Shown here piece after piece: positions 1-12,500 of a stretch of DNA of 55,270 bases. A model generated the notes under the pieces. It had not been told where the DNA came from and searched no databases. It worked only from the letters and a program-made list of their open reading frames with translations. Position 1 is the stretch's first letter. Each line of letters begins with the position of its first letter. Made by a program: the position numbers and the translations under genes. This DNA comes from a virus: IMG/VR virus record IMGVR_UViG_3300017956_000015, positions 1 through 55,270 of that record. One strand, 5' to 3'.

Positions 1-14
1 TGACCTGTGTGCGT

Positions 15-242
15 ATGAACAACCAACAGGGCGAGGGAGCACCGGCCATACTACAGAAGGCGGCCGACAGGGATTTCTCCATTGATAACAAAAAGACAGA
101 TGGCTTCAACACAGCCAAAGGTTTAAAGGAACGTTTCAAGAATTTCGAGAACAGCAGATTTAAAAAAAGTGAACTGATCAACGAGGTAATTAAAAAGACA
201 GGCCCGGGATCATCCAATCCTAGGGGAAGTAGAGGACAGTAG
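15..242 (+). CDS. Small charged protein upstream of the spike gene, possibly 5'-truncated
   Basis: A 75-residue reading frame if it starts at the ATG at 15; a GTG at 9 is also in frame, and the frame stays open to the left edge, so this may be the C-terminal part of a longer gene. I do not recognise the family. The product is hydrophilic and basic, with a charged helix-like middle (many K, E, F and N) and a Gly/Ser/Pro-rich tail. No membrane segment or cysteine motif is visible. It ends four bases before the spike gene and so is probably co-transcribed with the baseplate genes. No Shine-Dalgarno sequence is evident before either start, which slightly favours the truncated reading. Confidence 0.55.
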   Translation: MNNQQGEGAPAILQKAADRDFSIDNKKTDGFNTAKGLKERFKNFENSRFKKSELINEVIKKTGPGSSNPRGSRGQ

Positions 243-245
243 GTA

Positions 246-2588
246 ATGGCATACATAGATCAACGTGGATTCACAGATTCTTTTGACAACCAGAAGAACA
301 TCAACGAGAAGTACATAGACAGCGATCCGGGTCCATACGTGGGGGTGGTCAAGGCCACGACAGATCCGCTGAGAATGGGTAGGTTGGGAGTGAACATTCC
401 CGCCCTCACGAACACGGCCAATCCAACGGTTGACAACATAGTGTGGTGCCAGTATCTGTCACCCTTTTATGGTGCCAAGAGCATCAACGCCACCAGCAAG
501 TCCGATCCCAATGACTACAAGGCCACCCAACACAGTTATGGATTCTGGGCAATACCACCCGACATAGACACAGAGGTTTTGGTGATATTCGCCAAGGGCG
601 AGACCGAGAAGAAGAGTGCGTTCTGGATAGGTTGTGTGCAACAGCCACTGACGAACCAACAGGTGCCGGGCTATGGCGCATCAAAATTCACAGAGCAGGC
701 CGCTGACAGGCTTGACGCCAGGGAGAGGGCAAGGTCAGGACAGACCAACTACGGCACGGACTTTCTGCCAGTGGGCGAGAAGAACCGTAGGATGATTGAC
801 AATGCTTCCACGATAGAATCAGCCAACCAATTCCGTTATCCTGTCAATGACGTATTGGCAGAACAACTTTTAGAGCAGGGTCTCATACAGGACGACATCA
901 GGGGTACAACGTCAAGTTCGGCCAAGAGGGAATCTCCAAGCCAGGTTTTTGGATTGAACACTCCGGGCAGGGTGCGTCCAGATTCTAGGAAATTGAACAT
1001 AGGTATAAACGGAAGCCAGGTGCGTCCAGACAGGAATCCAGGACACAGTTTTGTGATGGACGACGGAGATCTAAATGGCAACAACCAACTGACAAGGATA
1101 AGGACAGCGTCAGGACACCAGTTACTGATGCACGACACACACGGGGTGGTGTACATAGCCAACGGCTCCGGCAACAGTTGGATAGAGATGAACAGTGACG
1201 GGAAAGTTATGATTTACGCACAGGATGGATTCAATCTTAGGTCAGACGGAAACTTCGATCTGCACTCGGGTGGTGACATAAATTTCCACGCCAAGCACAG
1301 CATAAAGTTTACTGCCGAACAAGACCTGGCTCTCAATGCCGAAGGTTACATGCTCACAATGGGACAGAAAGGCGTGTTCAACACTTCTGAAAAAGGCAGT
1401 GTGAGGAGTTTCGCCAGGGACGGTATTACTTCATACACATCAGGCACGCAACTGCATGGCGCCGGGGGAAGAATAGATCTTGCAGGCTCTCAGGTACACT
1501 TTAATTCAGTTGGCGCAAGTCCGTCGTGGGGACCTACTTGGTTGAATCCACAGGCGGCCGGAATAATCACTGACGAGTCACAGAATGATGTCAATCTAAC
1601 TGTGGGAAGAGGAAGTGTGTTAGAGGCCAACACGAAGAAGACAAAGACCACAGTGCCAAATTTGGTCACACACGAACCTTTCACTAGGGCACCGTCGGCA
1701 ATAATAGAGACAGTAAGTCAATGGGAAGATCCTGTGAAGTGGAAAAAACTCAGCAAGACCCCAGGCACACTGGAATACCTTGCCCAACAGAATAGGGAGA
1801 GTGATGTCGAGTACATCAGGAACCTACAGTTCTTTGCGGACCAGAAGAAATATCTCGAGTCACAGGGATTGATTGAAGTCAAAGGCACCGACTTGAACTC
1901 GATTGTGGAAAATGTAAAAATCGATACAATCAACAAAGGCAAGGACATAGGCAAGAACATCCTAAAAACAAATGAATACACTAAAGCAATCAAGGACAAG
2001 GCCTCGTCGTTATTTTCTGGTTCTGAGAATAACATTCCACCATCACTGAGAGGGAAAAATCTAGATGTGAACTTGGTCAAGATGAAGCAACTGTCAGAAA
2101 AATTCACAGCAGGTTACAACGAAATCTACAATGTTAAGAGCGTGGTGCAAAACTTGAAAACCGGTGACATATCACAATTACTAACCAGCAAGGTTGTTGC
2201 AGGAAAAATTGTCAGCGTGGCATCCAAACTAGGAGGCACACTTCTAGGAAGATCTTCAGCAAACAACCTGCCACCGTCTTTGCGTGGCACAGCGGCCGGC
2301 AGGATCACACAGGTTGCAACGGCGTTCAAAGGAGCGGCGGCCAGAGCCGCAACTGCAATAGGCAGTTTCTTCAAAGGTTTTAGTGATGTGCGTCTGAAAG
2401 AGGACATCCAATACGTGGGAAAATCTCCTCGAGGAATTAACATTTATTCGTTTAAATACAAAAAAATACCGGGAAGGTATGTGGGAGTCATGGCACAAGA
2501 AGTTCCATGGGCAAGAGAAATGACAGACACAGGATACTATGTTGTAGATTACAGCAAAGTGGATGTTGAATTTAGGAAGTTAAATTAA
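246..2588 (+). CDS. Baseplate hub / tail spike protein, gp5-like, with C-terminal S74-type chaperone domain
   Basis: A 780-residue homologue of the T4 gp5 hub/spike, the central membrane-piercing needle of the baseplate. Residues about 30-125 form the gp5-type OB-fold region (VGVVKATTDPLRMGRLGV). Residues about 265-400 are a Gly/Asp-rich run of short beta repeats like the VgrG/gp5 triple-stranded helix. I see no lysozyme domain between them, unlike T4 gp5. The last 68 residues match an intramolecular chaperone of the S74 type: SDVRLKEDI, then SFKYK and GVMAQEV, with Ser713 and Lys718 at the spacing of the catalytic Ser-Lys dyad. That would mean trimer-templated self-cleavage. The stop overlaps the next start (TAATG). 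Family call firm; chaperone call from motif only. Confidence 0.88.
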   Translation: MAYIDQRGFTDSFDNQKNINEKYIDSDPGPYVGVVKATTDPLRMGRLGVNIPALTNTANPTVDNIVWCQYLSPFYGAKSINATSKSDPNDYKATQHSYGFWAIPPDIDTEVLVIFAKGETEKKSAFWIGCVQQPLTNQQVPGYGASKFTEQAADRLDARERARSGQTNYGTDFLPVGEKNRRMIDNASTIESANQFRYPVNDVLAEQLLEQGLIQDDIRGTTSSSAKRESPSQVFGLNTPGRVRPDSRKLNIGINGSQVRPDRNPGHSFVMDDGDLNGNNQLTRIRTASGHQLLMHDTHGVVYIANGSGNSWIEMNSDGKVMIYAQDGFNLRSDGNFDLHSGGDINFHAKHSIKFTAEQDLALNAEGYMLTMGQKGVFNTSEKGSVRSFARDGITSYTSGTQLHGAGGRIDLAGSQVHFNSVGASPSWGPTWLNPQAAGIITDESQNDVNLTVGRGSVLEANTKKTKTTVPNLVTHEPFTRAPSAIIETVSQWEDPVKWKKLSKTPGTLEYLAQQNRESDVEYIRNLQFFADQKKYLESQGLIEVKGTDLNSIVENVKIDTINKGKDIGKNILKTNEYTKAIKDKASSLFSGSENNIPPSLRGKNLDVNLVKMKQLSEKFTAGYNEIYNVKSVVQNLKTGDISQLLTSKVVAGKIVSVASKLGGTLLGRSSANNLPPSLRGTAAGRITQVATAFKGAAARAATAIGSFFKGFSDVRLKEDIQYVGKSPRGINIYSFKYKKIPGRYVGVMAQEVPWAREMTDTGYYVVDYSKVDVEFRKLN

Positions 2589-3004
2589 TGGCATACGGAG
2601 ACAACAAAAGCGGTTCGGGTTTGGCAAATAGGTCAGTGACCTTCAAGGGGTTTTCCTCTAGGGCCGACCAACAAAATTTCAAACTTTATGATTTTGAGTG
2701 TGCAAAACAGGATCTAATCAACAGGTTATCAGTGCGTAAGGGAGAACGTGTTGAGAACCCAGAGTTCGGCACAATCATATACGATGCAATATTTGAACCT
2801 TTCACAGAACAGTTAAAAGAAGCAATAGTAGAAGACGTGACTGCAAATCTTAACGCTGATCCACGTATAGCCACGGAAGAAATCCTAGTATCGGAAGCAG
2901 ATAAAGGCATAGCCATACAGGCCACAATCACATTTGTTCCCCTTAACATCACAGAGAAACTAAGATTCAACTTTGACGAGAACTCCTTGTTACGTCTATC
3001 TTAA
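2588..3004 (+). CDS. 25: Baseplate wedge subunit, gp25-like
   Basis: A 138-residue protein of the GPW/gp25 family, the wedge subunit that sits at the sheath-baseplate junction and nucleates sheath assembly. Recognisable features are LINRLSVRKGERVENPEFG near residues 38-58, the following DAIFEPFTE helix, a second helix, then a beta-hairpin ending in a hydrophobic strand (ITEKLRFNFDE). Its length and its place between a gp5-like and a gp6-like gene fit the T4 arrangement. The start codon overlaps the stop of the spike gene, so translation is probably coupled. Confidence 0.9.
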   Translation: MAYGDNKSGSGLANRSVTFKGFSSRADQQNFKLYDFECAKQDLINRLSVRKGERVENPEFGTIIYDAIFEPFTEQLKEAIVEDVTANLNADPRIATEEILVSEADKGIAIQATITFVPLNITEKLRFNFDENSLLRLS

Positions 3005-3024
3005 TATACGCACATTTCCTAACA

Positions 3025-3032
3025 TATAAATA
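3025..3032 (+). promoter_or_regulatory. T4-type late promoter octamer
   Basis: TATAAATA, an exact match to the T4 late-promoter element, lies in the 42-base gap before the gp6 homologue. With the element centred at -10, transcription would start near 3038, giving a leader of about nine bases. No Shine-Dalgarno sequence is present in that leader. This is the only exact copy lying in non-coding sequence in the window. Confidence 0.75.
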
Positions 3033-3046
3033 CCGTTGTATATACA

Positions 3047-6000
3047 ATGGCCACAACAGACAGACAGAACAGATTACTAGTAGCCGAGGATTGGCGTAAG
3101 ATCTACCAGGCTTTCCAGCAGGCAGATTTCAAGAGTTACGACTTCGAGACACTGCGTAGGACCATGGTGGCCTATTTGCAAGAGAACTATCCAGATGATT
3201 TCAATGATTTCGTTGAGAGCTCTGAGTACGTTGCACTGATAGATCTGATAGCCTACATAGCACAGGCCCTATCATTCAGGGTCGACCTCAACGCCAGGGA
3301 GAACTTCCTGGAAACGGCGGAGAGGAGAAACAGTGTTCTAAGGTTGGCCAGGCTGATCAACTACAACGCCAAGCGTAACAAACCTGCAACAGGTCTGTTG
3401 AAGATTGATGCAGTATCAACCACACAAGATGTGAATGACTCATCGGGCACAAACCTAGCGAATTCTACCATCATATGGAATGACTCAGCGAACTCCAATT
3501 ACAGAGAGCAGTTCATTGCCATACTCAATGCGGCCAACCAGTCAGGACAGTTGTTCGGTAGTCCAAGAGAGTCCGGCGAGATAGGCGGCATAGACACAGA
3601 GGTCTACACACTGGCATCGAACCAGAATGGTTTACCGATGTATAACTTTTCAAAATCAGTAGGTGGCATTAGCAGATCGTTCGAGGTGGTACCATCCACT
3701 ATAAACAGCAGTGAATCAATTTATGAGTCAGCACCTGTCGAAGGCACAGGTCTAACCTACGTGTACAGGGCAGACGGATCGGGTGATTCATCTAACAACA
3801 CAGGATTCTTTTTACTGTTCAAACAAGGCACGATGCAATTCACAGATTTCACAGTAGACTCTGCTATTACAAATTATGTTAGAAGCATTGATGTGAGCAA
3901 CATCAATGACACAGACGTATGGCTTTACAAGTTGGACCAGTTCGGACAGATAGCGGAAAGTTGGACCAAGGTCCCTTCGCTGTCAGGAAACAATGCAGTC
4001 TACAACTCCCTTTCAAAAAACGAAAGAAATATTTTTAACGTCATAACAAAGAACAATGATGCAATAGATCTTGTGTTTGGTGATGGCACGTTTGCAAACT
4101 TGCCACTTGGATCTTTCAGGACCTACTACAGGATCAGCGACAATGACAAGTACGCTTTACAGCCTAGGGACATGCAGAATATACAAGTCAACGTAGACTA
4201 TCTTGACGCCAATGGTTCACAGCAGACACTGACAATCACTATGAGCCTCAAGGCCAGCGTGTATAACGCCGCGGCCACAGAATCCAACGACTCGATCAGG
4301 ACGAAAGCGGGACAGGTCTACTACTCACAGAACAGGATGATCACGGCGGAGGACTACCAAGTGGTGCCTCTATCTGCGTCTCAGGAAATAGTCAAAGTTA
4401 GATCAGTAAACAGGGCCGCATCAGGAATAAGCAGGGCCAAAGAAATATTAGATCCAACAGGTGCCTATTCGAACGTGAGCGTTTTTGCAGAGGACGGCAT
4501 ACTCTACAGGGAGGAGACTACGCCTACTTTCACATTTACATTTAAAAATAGATCACAGATACAGAACGTGCTTGACACGTCTGTGGAAACAAAACTTAAG
4601 GAAGCATATGCGAGGCAGTTCTACTATGACAAGTATGAATTCAAGAGCCTGACCTCATTGACAGCAACATGGAACTCAAGCACAACATCAACCAACACAA
4701 ACACCGGGTATTTCACATCAGGTGGAGCGTTGGCCACAGGTGATTCTGCAACTTCAAACTTAAAATATGCCAAACCAGGAGCGTTAGTCAAATTCACATC
4801 TCCTGACACTAGAGAATTCCTTGACGGATCTCTTGTTACGTCAGGCACCGACAACGCAGAAGATAGAGCGTGGGCGAAAATTTCAGATGTCGTGGGCGAT
4901 GGGTCAAACGGTGGCCAGGGAAATCTTTCAACAGGCAAGGGACCTATAACACTGGCGGATATTATACCTAATGGTGCTGTGCTGAATTCTGTAATACCAA
5001 ACTTCACCACGTCATTCTCGACCGCACTGGAGACCAATCTACTTGACAGGATAGAGGCATACGAAGATTTTGGACTAAGGTATGATGTTGATTCTGAGAC
5101 TTGGAAAGTGATCACTACCACCAACCTCAGCACTAGTTCGGTATTCAGTCTTAACAACGCAGGAAACACATCAGGCACTAATATAGACGCAAGTTGGTGG
5201 TTCAAGTTCACGAACGACGGAAACACGTACACAGTAACCTATCGTAAAATGGATTACATTTTTGAATCAGAGTCACAGAACAAGTTTCATTTTGACACAG
5301 AAGAGAAAATATATGATTACGCAACAGGACAGGCTGTCAAAGACACAGTGAAAATACTCAAGACCAATTCGATTGTTTCCTCAGGAAATGCAATAGGTTA
5401 TCCTCTGACATGGACAGTAACTGACACGGTCACAGAGGCCGACGGCTTCCAGGACAACCGTAAGATAAAAGTTGGATTCTATGACAGTGACGACGACGGT
5501 GTAGTGGACAATCCCGAACTGTTTGACATTTACGTGGAACCGGACACCAGCGTAGCAACGAAGTTTGTCTTCTTCCAGAAGTACATCAGTTATGACAGCA
5601 TAGAAAGATACAAGCCATATGCGGCTTCAAACTTTGTTGTCACTGCGAACGAGTCAGACATCAACCTCAATACGACAACGTACACAGACGGACAACTGTT
5701 TTATTTCTACGCAGATACCGAGAATGTAATCAAGAAATACAGTAGTTCCACAAACACGCTTTCAACTAACACGGATTATTATGCTAGGATAGGTAGGAGT
5801 TCGATAGACTTCCAGTACAAACACCACGCTGGACAGGAAACTAGGATAGATCCTAGTGTATCAAACATCATTGACTTGTACTTGCTAGAGAGGACTTACG
5901 ATAATCTTTTCAGAATCTGGTTACAAGAAGGTGGAGTTAAGCCAACACCTTCAACAACTGATGCATTGAGAATTAGTTACTCTGGAGTGCTTAATCCTTT

Positions 6001-6529
6001 GAAATCGCTTTCAGACCAGATCATATACCATCCTGTGAAATACAAGTTGTTATTTGGCACCAGTGCCGACGAACAATTACAGGCAACTTTCAAGGTTGTA
6101 AAAAACAAAAACACAAATGTCACAGACGCAGTGATCAAGACCAGAGTGATAGCCGCAATCAATGAGTTCTTCGCATTGGACAACTGGGATTTCGGTGACA
6201 CTTTCTATTTCACAGAACTGGCCGCTTACATACACAATGAACTGGCGCCAGACCTGTTGACAGTTGTGATAGTACCAAACGAGTCAGGACAGAGTTTTGG
6301 GTCTCTGTTCCAGATAAACTCAGCGGCAGACGAAATTTTCATCAGTGGGGCCACCGTTGATGATGTTTCTATCATAAGTGCTTTGGGAGCCAACCAATTG
6401 GAGGCTTCAGGCACAGTAGTAACATCCACATCAACCGCCACAACCAACACAACTACAGGTTCAGCAGTGTCAGGTTCCACTACATCAGGCTCGGGTTCAA
6501 GCACCGGCAGTAGTGGGGCAGGATACTAA
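3047..6529 (+). CDS. 6: Baseplate wedge subunit, gp6-like (baseplate J family)
   Basis: A 1160-residue gp6-type baseplate wedge protein; gp6 dimers form the inner ring of the baseplate. The N-terminal 120 residues carry the typical signature of marine T4-like gp6 ([24 protein letters not shown], then [22 protein letters not shown]). The middle contains the baseplate-J-like core, with [21 protein letters not shown] near residue 430. The protein is longer than T4 gp6 (about 660 residues), with extra beta-rich insertions. The last 40 residues are a Ser/Thr/Gly low-complexity tail ending in GAGY. It follows a perfect late promoter and its stop overlaps the next start (TAATG). Confidence 0.88.
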   Translation: MATTDRQNRLLVAEDWRKIYQAFQQADFKSYDFETLRRTMVAYLQENYPDDFNDFVESSEYVALIDLIAYIAQALSFRVDLNARENFLETAERRNSVLRLARLINYNAKRNKPATGLLKIDAVSTTQDVNDSSGTNLANSTIIWNDSANSNYREQFIAILNAANQSGQLFGSPRESGEIGGIDTEVYTLASNQNGLPMYNFSKSVGGISRSFEVVPSTINSSESIYESAPVEGTGLTYVYRADGSGDSSNNTGFFLLFKQGTMQFTDFTVDSAITNYVRSIDVSNINDTDVWLYKLDQFGQIAESWTKVPSLSGNNAVYNSLSKNERNIFNVITKNNDAIDLVFGDGTFANLPLGSFRTYYRISDNDKYALQPRDMQNIQVNVDYLDANGSQQTLTITMSLKASVYNAAATESNDSIRTKAGQVYYSQNRMITAEDYQVVPLSASQEIVKVRSVNRAASGISRAKEILDPTGAYSNVSVFAEDGILYREETTPTFTFTFKNRSQIQNVLDTSVETKLKEAYARQFYYDKYEFKSLTSLTATWNSSTTSTNTNTGYFTSGGALATGDSATSNLKYAKPGALVKFTSPDTREFLDGSLVTSGTDNAEDRAWAKISDVVGDGSNGGQGNLSTGKGPITLADIIPNGAVLNSVIPNFTTSFSTALETNLLDRIEAYEDFGLRYDVDSETWKVITTTNLSTSSVFSLNNAGNTSGTNIDASWWFKFTNDGNTYTVTYRKMDYIFESESQNKFHFDTEEKIYDYATGQAVKDTVKILKTNSIVSSGNAIGYPLTWTVTDTVTEADGFQDNRKIKVGFYDSDDDGVVDNPELFDIYVEPDTSVATKFVFFQKYISYDSIERYKPYAASNFVVTANESDINLNTTTYTDGQLFYFYADTENVIKKYSSSTNTLSTNTDYYARIGRSSIDFQYKHHAGQETRIDPSVSNIIDLYLLERTYDNLFRIWLQEGGVKPTPSTTDALRISYSGVLNPLKSLSDQIIYHPVKYKLLFGTSADEQLQATFKVVKNKNTNVTDAVIKTRVIAAINEFFALDNWDFGDTFYFTELAAYIHNELAPDLLTVVIVPNESGQSFGSLFQINSAADEIFISGATVDDVSIISALGANQLEASGTVVTSTSTATTNTTTGSAVSGSTTSGSGSSTGSSGAGY

Positions 6530-9500
6530 TGGCTGACAAGATAACCAATTCATTAACAAATCAAGAAGTCGTAAAACAAGGCACGAGAGAACTTCGTAGG
6601 ACTGTTCAGCACTTGCCTGCGTTCTACAGGACAGACACGAACCAGAGATTCCTGTCAAGCACCCTGGATCCGTTGGTGCAGAAAGGTTCGCTAGAAAGAT
6701 TGGATGGCTTCGTAGGCAAACAAGACGCATACACAAGGCAGATCGACGACAGGTACGTGTCAGCAACAAGCAGAGACAGGTTCGCGTATCAGTTGGAACC
6801 AACAATCACCTACACTGACAAGGACACCACATCGATCAACCCTGAGGACCAAGTCAAGTTCACAGGGACCTATGACGACTACATAAATCAAATCAAATAC
6901 TTTGGAGGCAAGGTAGGCAATCATGATAGACTAAACAAGGAAGTTGTGTATTCTTGGAATCCTGCGATTGACTACGACAAGTTGGTCAATTATAGGGAGT
7001 ACTACTGGCTGAGTGGCGGCCCTTCGGCTATCGAGATAGATTCCGTGGGCACAGGAGCAGTGGTAGAGTACAAGGTAGAGGCATTGCCAGACGACGGTTC
7101 TACGGGCAGAGCGTTCTCTTTTCCACACCTGGAGAATGAGAGAAATCCAGACATGACTCTGTGGCGTGGCAACACATATAAATTTGTGGTCGACGCACAG
7201 GGACATCCTTTTTACATAATGACGGAACCAAGCAAGGATGGTATAGGTGCAGACGGTTCTACGTCGGTGCTGTATTCAACGGGAGTCACAAACAACGGTG
7301 CTGACAAAGGCACAGTGACTTTTGTCGTACCAGACGGAGCACCAGACACTTTATATTACCAATGCGGTAGCCATGACGGCATGTATGGAATACTACACAT
7401 CCGTACAGTGGCGACCACTTCGTCAATAAATGTGCAAGATGACATTATAGGCACCAAGAATTACAAGTTGAGGACCTTGTCACTTTCAAACGGAATGAAG
7501 ATAAAGTTCCCTTCGAGCAAGGTCACATCGGATTACAAGAACAAAGAGTTCTATGTCGAAGGTGTTGGTGACGCTATTACCCTGACAGATGTCAGCAAAC
7601 TTGCAACGCCCGAGAGTTACGCCACAAATGGTGTGCCGGTAGACAAGGACTACATCACAATCAAGAGAGACAGCCTCGACCAGAACGCTTGGTCGAGATA
7701 TAACAGATGGTTCCATAGGTCAGTGATCGAGACAGCATCAACAGTTAACGGCACAACCACTGTGCTGGACGAGACCGACAGAGCAAAAAGACCAATCATA
7801 GAATTTGACTCAGGACTTTCACTTTACAATAGTGGTACAGTGGCCAAGAATCCTGTTGACCTTTTTGACACAGCGACCACGGACGCATTTTCAAATGTGT
7901 CGGGTAAATTTGGGTACATCATTGACGGTGTTGCAATAACCGACGGAATGCGTATTATTTTTTCAAAAGACACTGATGCGTTGGTACGAAGCAAAATTTA
8001 TGTGGCCAACTTTGTTGACGCAGGCGACTCTTCTGTGTTGTCACTTACTTTGAATGAAGATACAAATGGTACTGCTCTAGACAAGGACACTGTTTACGTC
8101 AAGGGCGGGAATTCCAACAAAGGTAAATCATTTTATTATGACGAGACAACAACCAATTGGAAGTCCACACAACCGAAAACAAAGTTAAACCAACAGCCGT
8201 TGTTCAACATGTATGACAATAATCATACAAGTTATGACGACGCGACAGCGTACCCTAATTCAACTTTTGCAGGAGCGAAAGTTTTCGCCTATGCCACTTC
8301 GGACACGGCAGTCACAGACACTGTGCTGGGCATAAAGGTCAAGTACAACACGATCAACAATGTGGGAGACATGGTTTTCGAGTCTGACCACACCTCAGGA
8401 ACATTCACTTACCAGGACGCTGGCAAGACGGTGACCAAGAATCTTGCGGAAGGACACCTGCACTACACCACGGGCAGGACCACACACAACAGCAAATCCG
8501 CTTGGATCAAGAGGATCAACGAAATAAAACAGCGTGTGATCAGGACACACATAGTGGACGAGACCGAAAAGCGTCTTTTCCCTATTGACTTCTATGCCAA
8601 CTCCGCATCATTGACAGATTTAGAAATTTCGGTCAAAGTCAATGGTGTGAGAAAGACACTGACTACTGACTACACTTTGGTTAACGGTTCAACCAACAAG
8701 TATGTGCGTTTTGTCAAGGAATTGAAAGTAAACGACCAGATCAGGATAGCGGGTTACAGTGCCGCTGACAAGATAGCAGACAAAGGAATATATGAGGTAC
8801 CTGAAAACTTGTCCACAAACAGTTTGAACCAGACCACAGGATCTTTCACATACGGCCAGGTACTTAAACACCTGGTAGATATCTTTGACAAGAACCAAGA
8901 TCTCACAGGAGCGATCCCAGGAAATACCAATCTGAGAGACAAGCCAGACACAAGATTAAAAGGTGGTACTATCATACAGCACCAGGGTTCATTGGTGCCT
9001 GCCATATTCAACCTCATAGATCAACAGGCCAACATAGTATCGGCGATAGATTACGTGAATCTTGAATACGAAAAATGGTACAATGCTTTCCTAACAAAGG
9101 CAACTGGCACCCCATACGAGGGCATAGCCAGAGATAGGGTTGACGAAATTATTGAATCGATCAATCAAGGCAAGAATAGTAGTTTCCCATTCTATTATGA
9201 AGACATGGTGGGTTGGGGACAGAACGTGTCCACGAGGACTTACACTGTGCAAGGCACATCACAGAAAGATTACGCAATAGATTCTCAGCACAGTATGACC
9301 GCTCTCAGCAATCGGGCAGTGTACGTCTATCACAACGATGTCCAATTGACACTGGATACCGATTACACATTCAGCACAACAGACGACAGCATCAACATAT
9401 CAAAAGCACTGGCAGTGGGTGACAAGATAGTGATAAAGGATTACGCCGACACAACTGGAAGTTATATGCCTGTCACTCCAACAAAACTTGGCATATATCC

Positions 9501-12500
9501 AAAGTTCAAACCAGAGTCATTCACTGACGACACATACGTAACAAGTCAGACTGTGATCAGGAGACACGACGGTTCTATTGTAAAAGCATATGGAGATGAA
9601 AGGGATGACCTGATTCTTGAATTAGAAAAAAGGATATACAACAACATTAAGGTCACTTACGACAGAACTTTGTTGGACATATCTGATGTTACTCCAAGTG
9701 CCTTCACTGAAACCGAGTACACACTTAACGAAGTAGACGATATAATGGGACATGACTTCTATGTTTGGGCAGGGAGGAACAATGTGCAGTACATTAACAA
9801 TACTGCTTTTGTTGAAGGATCTCCGTTCACCTATAACTACGCCAACTCTACAAGCCACCTTACAGGCAATAAGTTACCAGGACACTGGAGGGGCATATAC
9901 AAGTTTTTCTATGATACAGATTCTCCGCACACTAGACCTTGGGAGATGTTAGGCTATTCAGAGAAGCCAAGCACCTGGGAAGACACGTATGGTCCAGCAC
10001 CATACACAGCGGGCAATGACGTCCTTTGGAACAAGATAGCAACCGAACCTGGCAGATATGGAAAACCAGGTATAACAAATCATTTACCAGTCGATGCTTC
10101 TGGAAATCTACTTGATCCACTACAGGCAGGATTGATAGACGATTACAACGTACCAGGCAGACGACAGCCATGGAAATTTGGTGATCAAGCACCAGCAGAA
10201 ACTTCTTGGAGAAGATCCAGTGCATATCCTTTCACGGTCTTAAAAACTCTTGCACTGACAAAACCTGCAAAATTCTTTTCTAATTATTTTGATGTTTCGA
10301 GGTTGTCCACAAACATATCTGGTAATCAGATCTATTCTGATACAGGAGTAAGGCAAACCCTTAAAACTTCCAAATACCATCTTGAAACACTGACCGACAA
10401 CAACACAGGATTAACGACGAGATACCAGACCGCAGGATACCAGGTGTTAACTGTGAACTACCTAGTGTCACGTAATCTAGATCCTGTGACGTTCTACTAT
10501 GACAAGATGAAAGATCTTGGTGTGCAGTTAGCATACAAGTTGGGAGGATTCACAGACAAAGACAATATAAAAGTTCTCACAGATTCTGTTTCGCCAGGAT
10601 CAACGGCAGGATCAAAATTTATACCAGATGAGAACTACAAGATATTGTTCAGGACTTCTAACCCCGTACAGAGTTTCAATTATTCTGGTGTGCTTATTGA
10701 AAAGAACACAGACACAACCACAGACACTGACGGGTCTACGAGTACCTACGTTGGTGGATACAAGGTGCTTGGTTACAGCACTACCGATCCTTATTTCAAA
10801 TTTTACTACCCTTTCAAATCAGTCACCTCTGCCAAGATATCCGTGCCAGGTGCATCTGTAAACAGGTACATTTCTTATGACAACACTGTGCAGACCATAC
10901 CTTATGGTTACGTGTTCGAGACTATACAGGATGTGGCAGATTTCTTACAAGGGTATGGACAGTATCTAGAGAAACAGGGTTTCCGATTCAACAAGTATTC
11001 AAACGAGATAAAGGAAACTCTAAACTGGGATAACGCGGTCAGAGAATTCCTGTTCTGGACAACACAGGAATGGGCACCCGGATCAGCGATCACAGTATCA
11101 CCGGCCACTGATGGATTCGAGTTGGACACTGACAACAGCACTGTGGGACAACTGCGTAACCTAGCAGGAGACTATTCACTACTTGATGCCGGTGGTAGGA
11201 AAATAGACATAAGGGAGATAAGCACAAAACGTGTGGGCAAGACTTTTGACCTTAATTTAAAATCCACAGACGTTGGACTATACAATATCTCACTAAACAC
11301 TGTGCAGAAGGAACACATCCTGATTTTTGACAACAGCACTGTGTTCTCCGACATACTATACGAACCATTCACAGGCTTCAGACAGCAGAGGTTAAAGGTT
11401 GTTGGTTGGAAGACAGCGAACTGGAATGGAGACTACTACGCACCAGGCTTCGTGTTTGACGCCGCGCAGGTGACCTACTGGACCGCGAACACTGACTACA
11501 GGTTAGGTGATTCTGTTGAGTACCAAGGGAAATTTTATGTTGCCAAGGTAAACCATAACTCGAGTGAAAAGTTCAGTAATGACAATTGGACCCTCAAGTC
11601 AGAAAAACCTAAACCACAGTTGATACCTAACTTTGACTACAAGATCTCATCGTTCAATGATTTCTACAACCTAGAAACCAACAACTTTGACGAATCACAA
11701 CAAAAACTTGCCCAAAGGTTGATTGGTTACCAAAGCAGAGATTACTTAGAAAATTTATTCGTAAATGATGTCTCACAATACAAGTTCTATCAAGGGTACA
11801 TCAGGGAGAAAGGCACACAGAACGCAATAGACAAGTTGTTGAAAGCCAAGTACGAGAATTCAAACATAGATTTGAGTCTTTATCCGGAATGGATGATCAA
11901 GACAGGAGTTTTTGGAAACACAGACTCTAGGGAAAGCATACAGATCACACTCGATGACGAGTTGGTTAACACAGATCCTCAGAGCATAGAACTGTTAGAT
12001 AATTCTTCCGACAGCAAGGAATATGGCAGATCTCTGGCTGTTGTCAAAGACGACCTGTACTCCAAACCAGTAGAGTACACAGCAAGTACAACTTTCCAAC
12101 TGCTGGATTACAGCAAGGAGGCAGTGGACAGGGACAAGGCACAGGTATACAAAACCGCAGGTTATCCTCAGTTGGAGCAGGTGCAACACACAGCATTCAA
12201 CGTTTCAGAATTACTAGACCTTGACGTGAACAGCATCACCAAAAACGATCTCATCTGGGTAGCAAATAAGGACAATGGTGACTGGGACGTGTTCAGAATG
12301 ACAAACGCTGGAATAAAGATAGATTCTCTGACTACGACCAACAACGCAACTCAACTGACTTTCGTTTTCACAGGATCGCATGGATTGAGTGCAGGCAGTG
12401 CCACGACAGAGGCAGACTACTTCGCGATTAGCAACAGCGAATCTGCTACACTTAACAGAGTATACCAGGTGGCCAGCGTACCAGATCACAAATCCATTGT

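Noticed and set aside
246-2588. Lysozyme domain in the gp5-like spike, as in T4
   Set aside because: No lysozyme catalytic Glu-Asp/Thr pattern is seen between the OB-fold and the repeat region.
4624-5232. 202-codon open frame on the minus strand inside the gp6 gene
   Set aside because: It lies entirely within a clearly recognised gene, has no ribosome-binding site, and its composition is that of an antisense shadow of Thr/Ser/Val codons.
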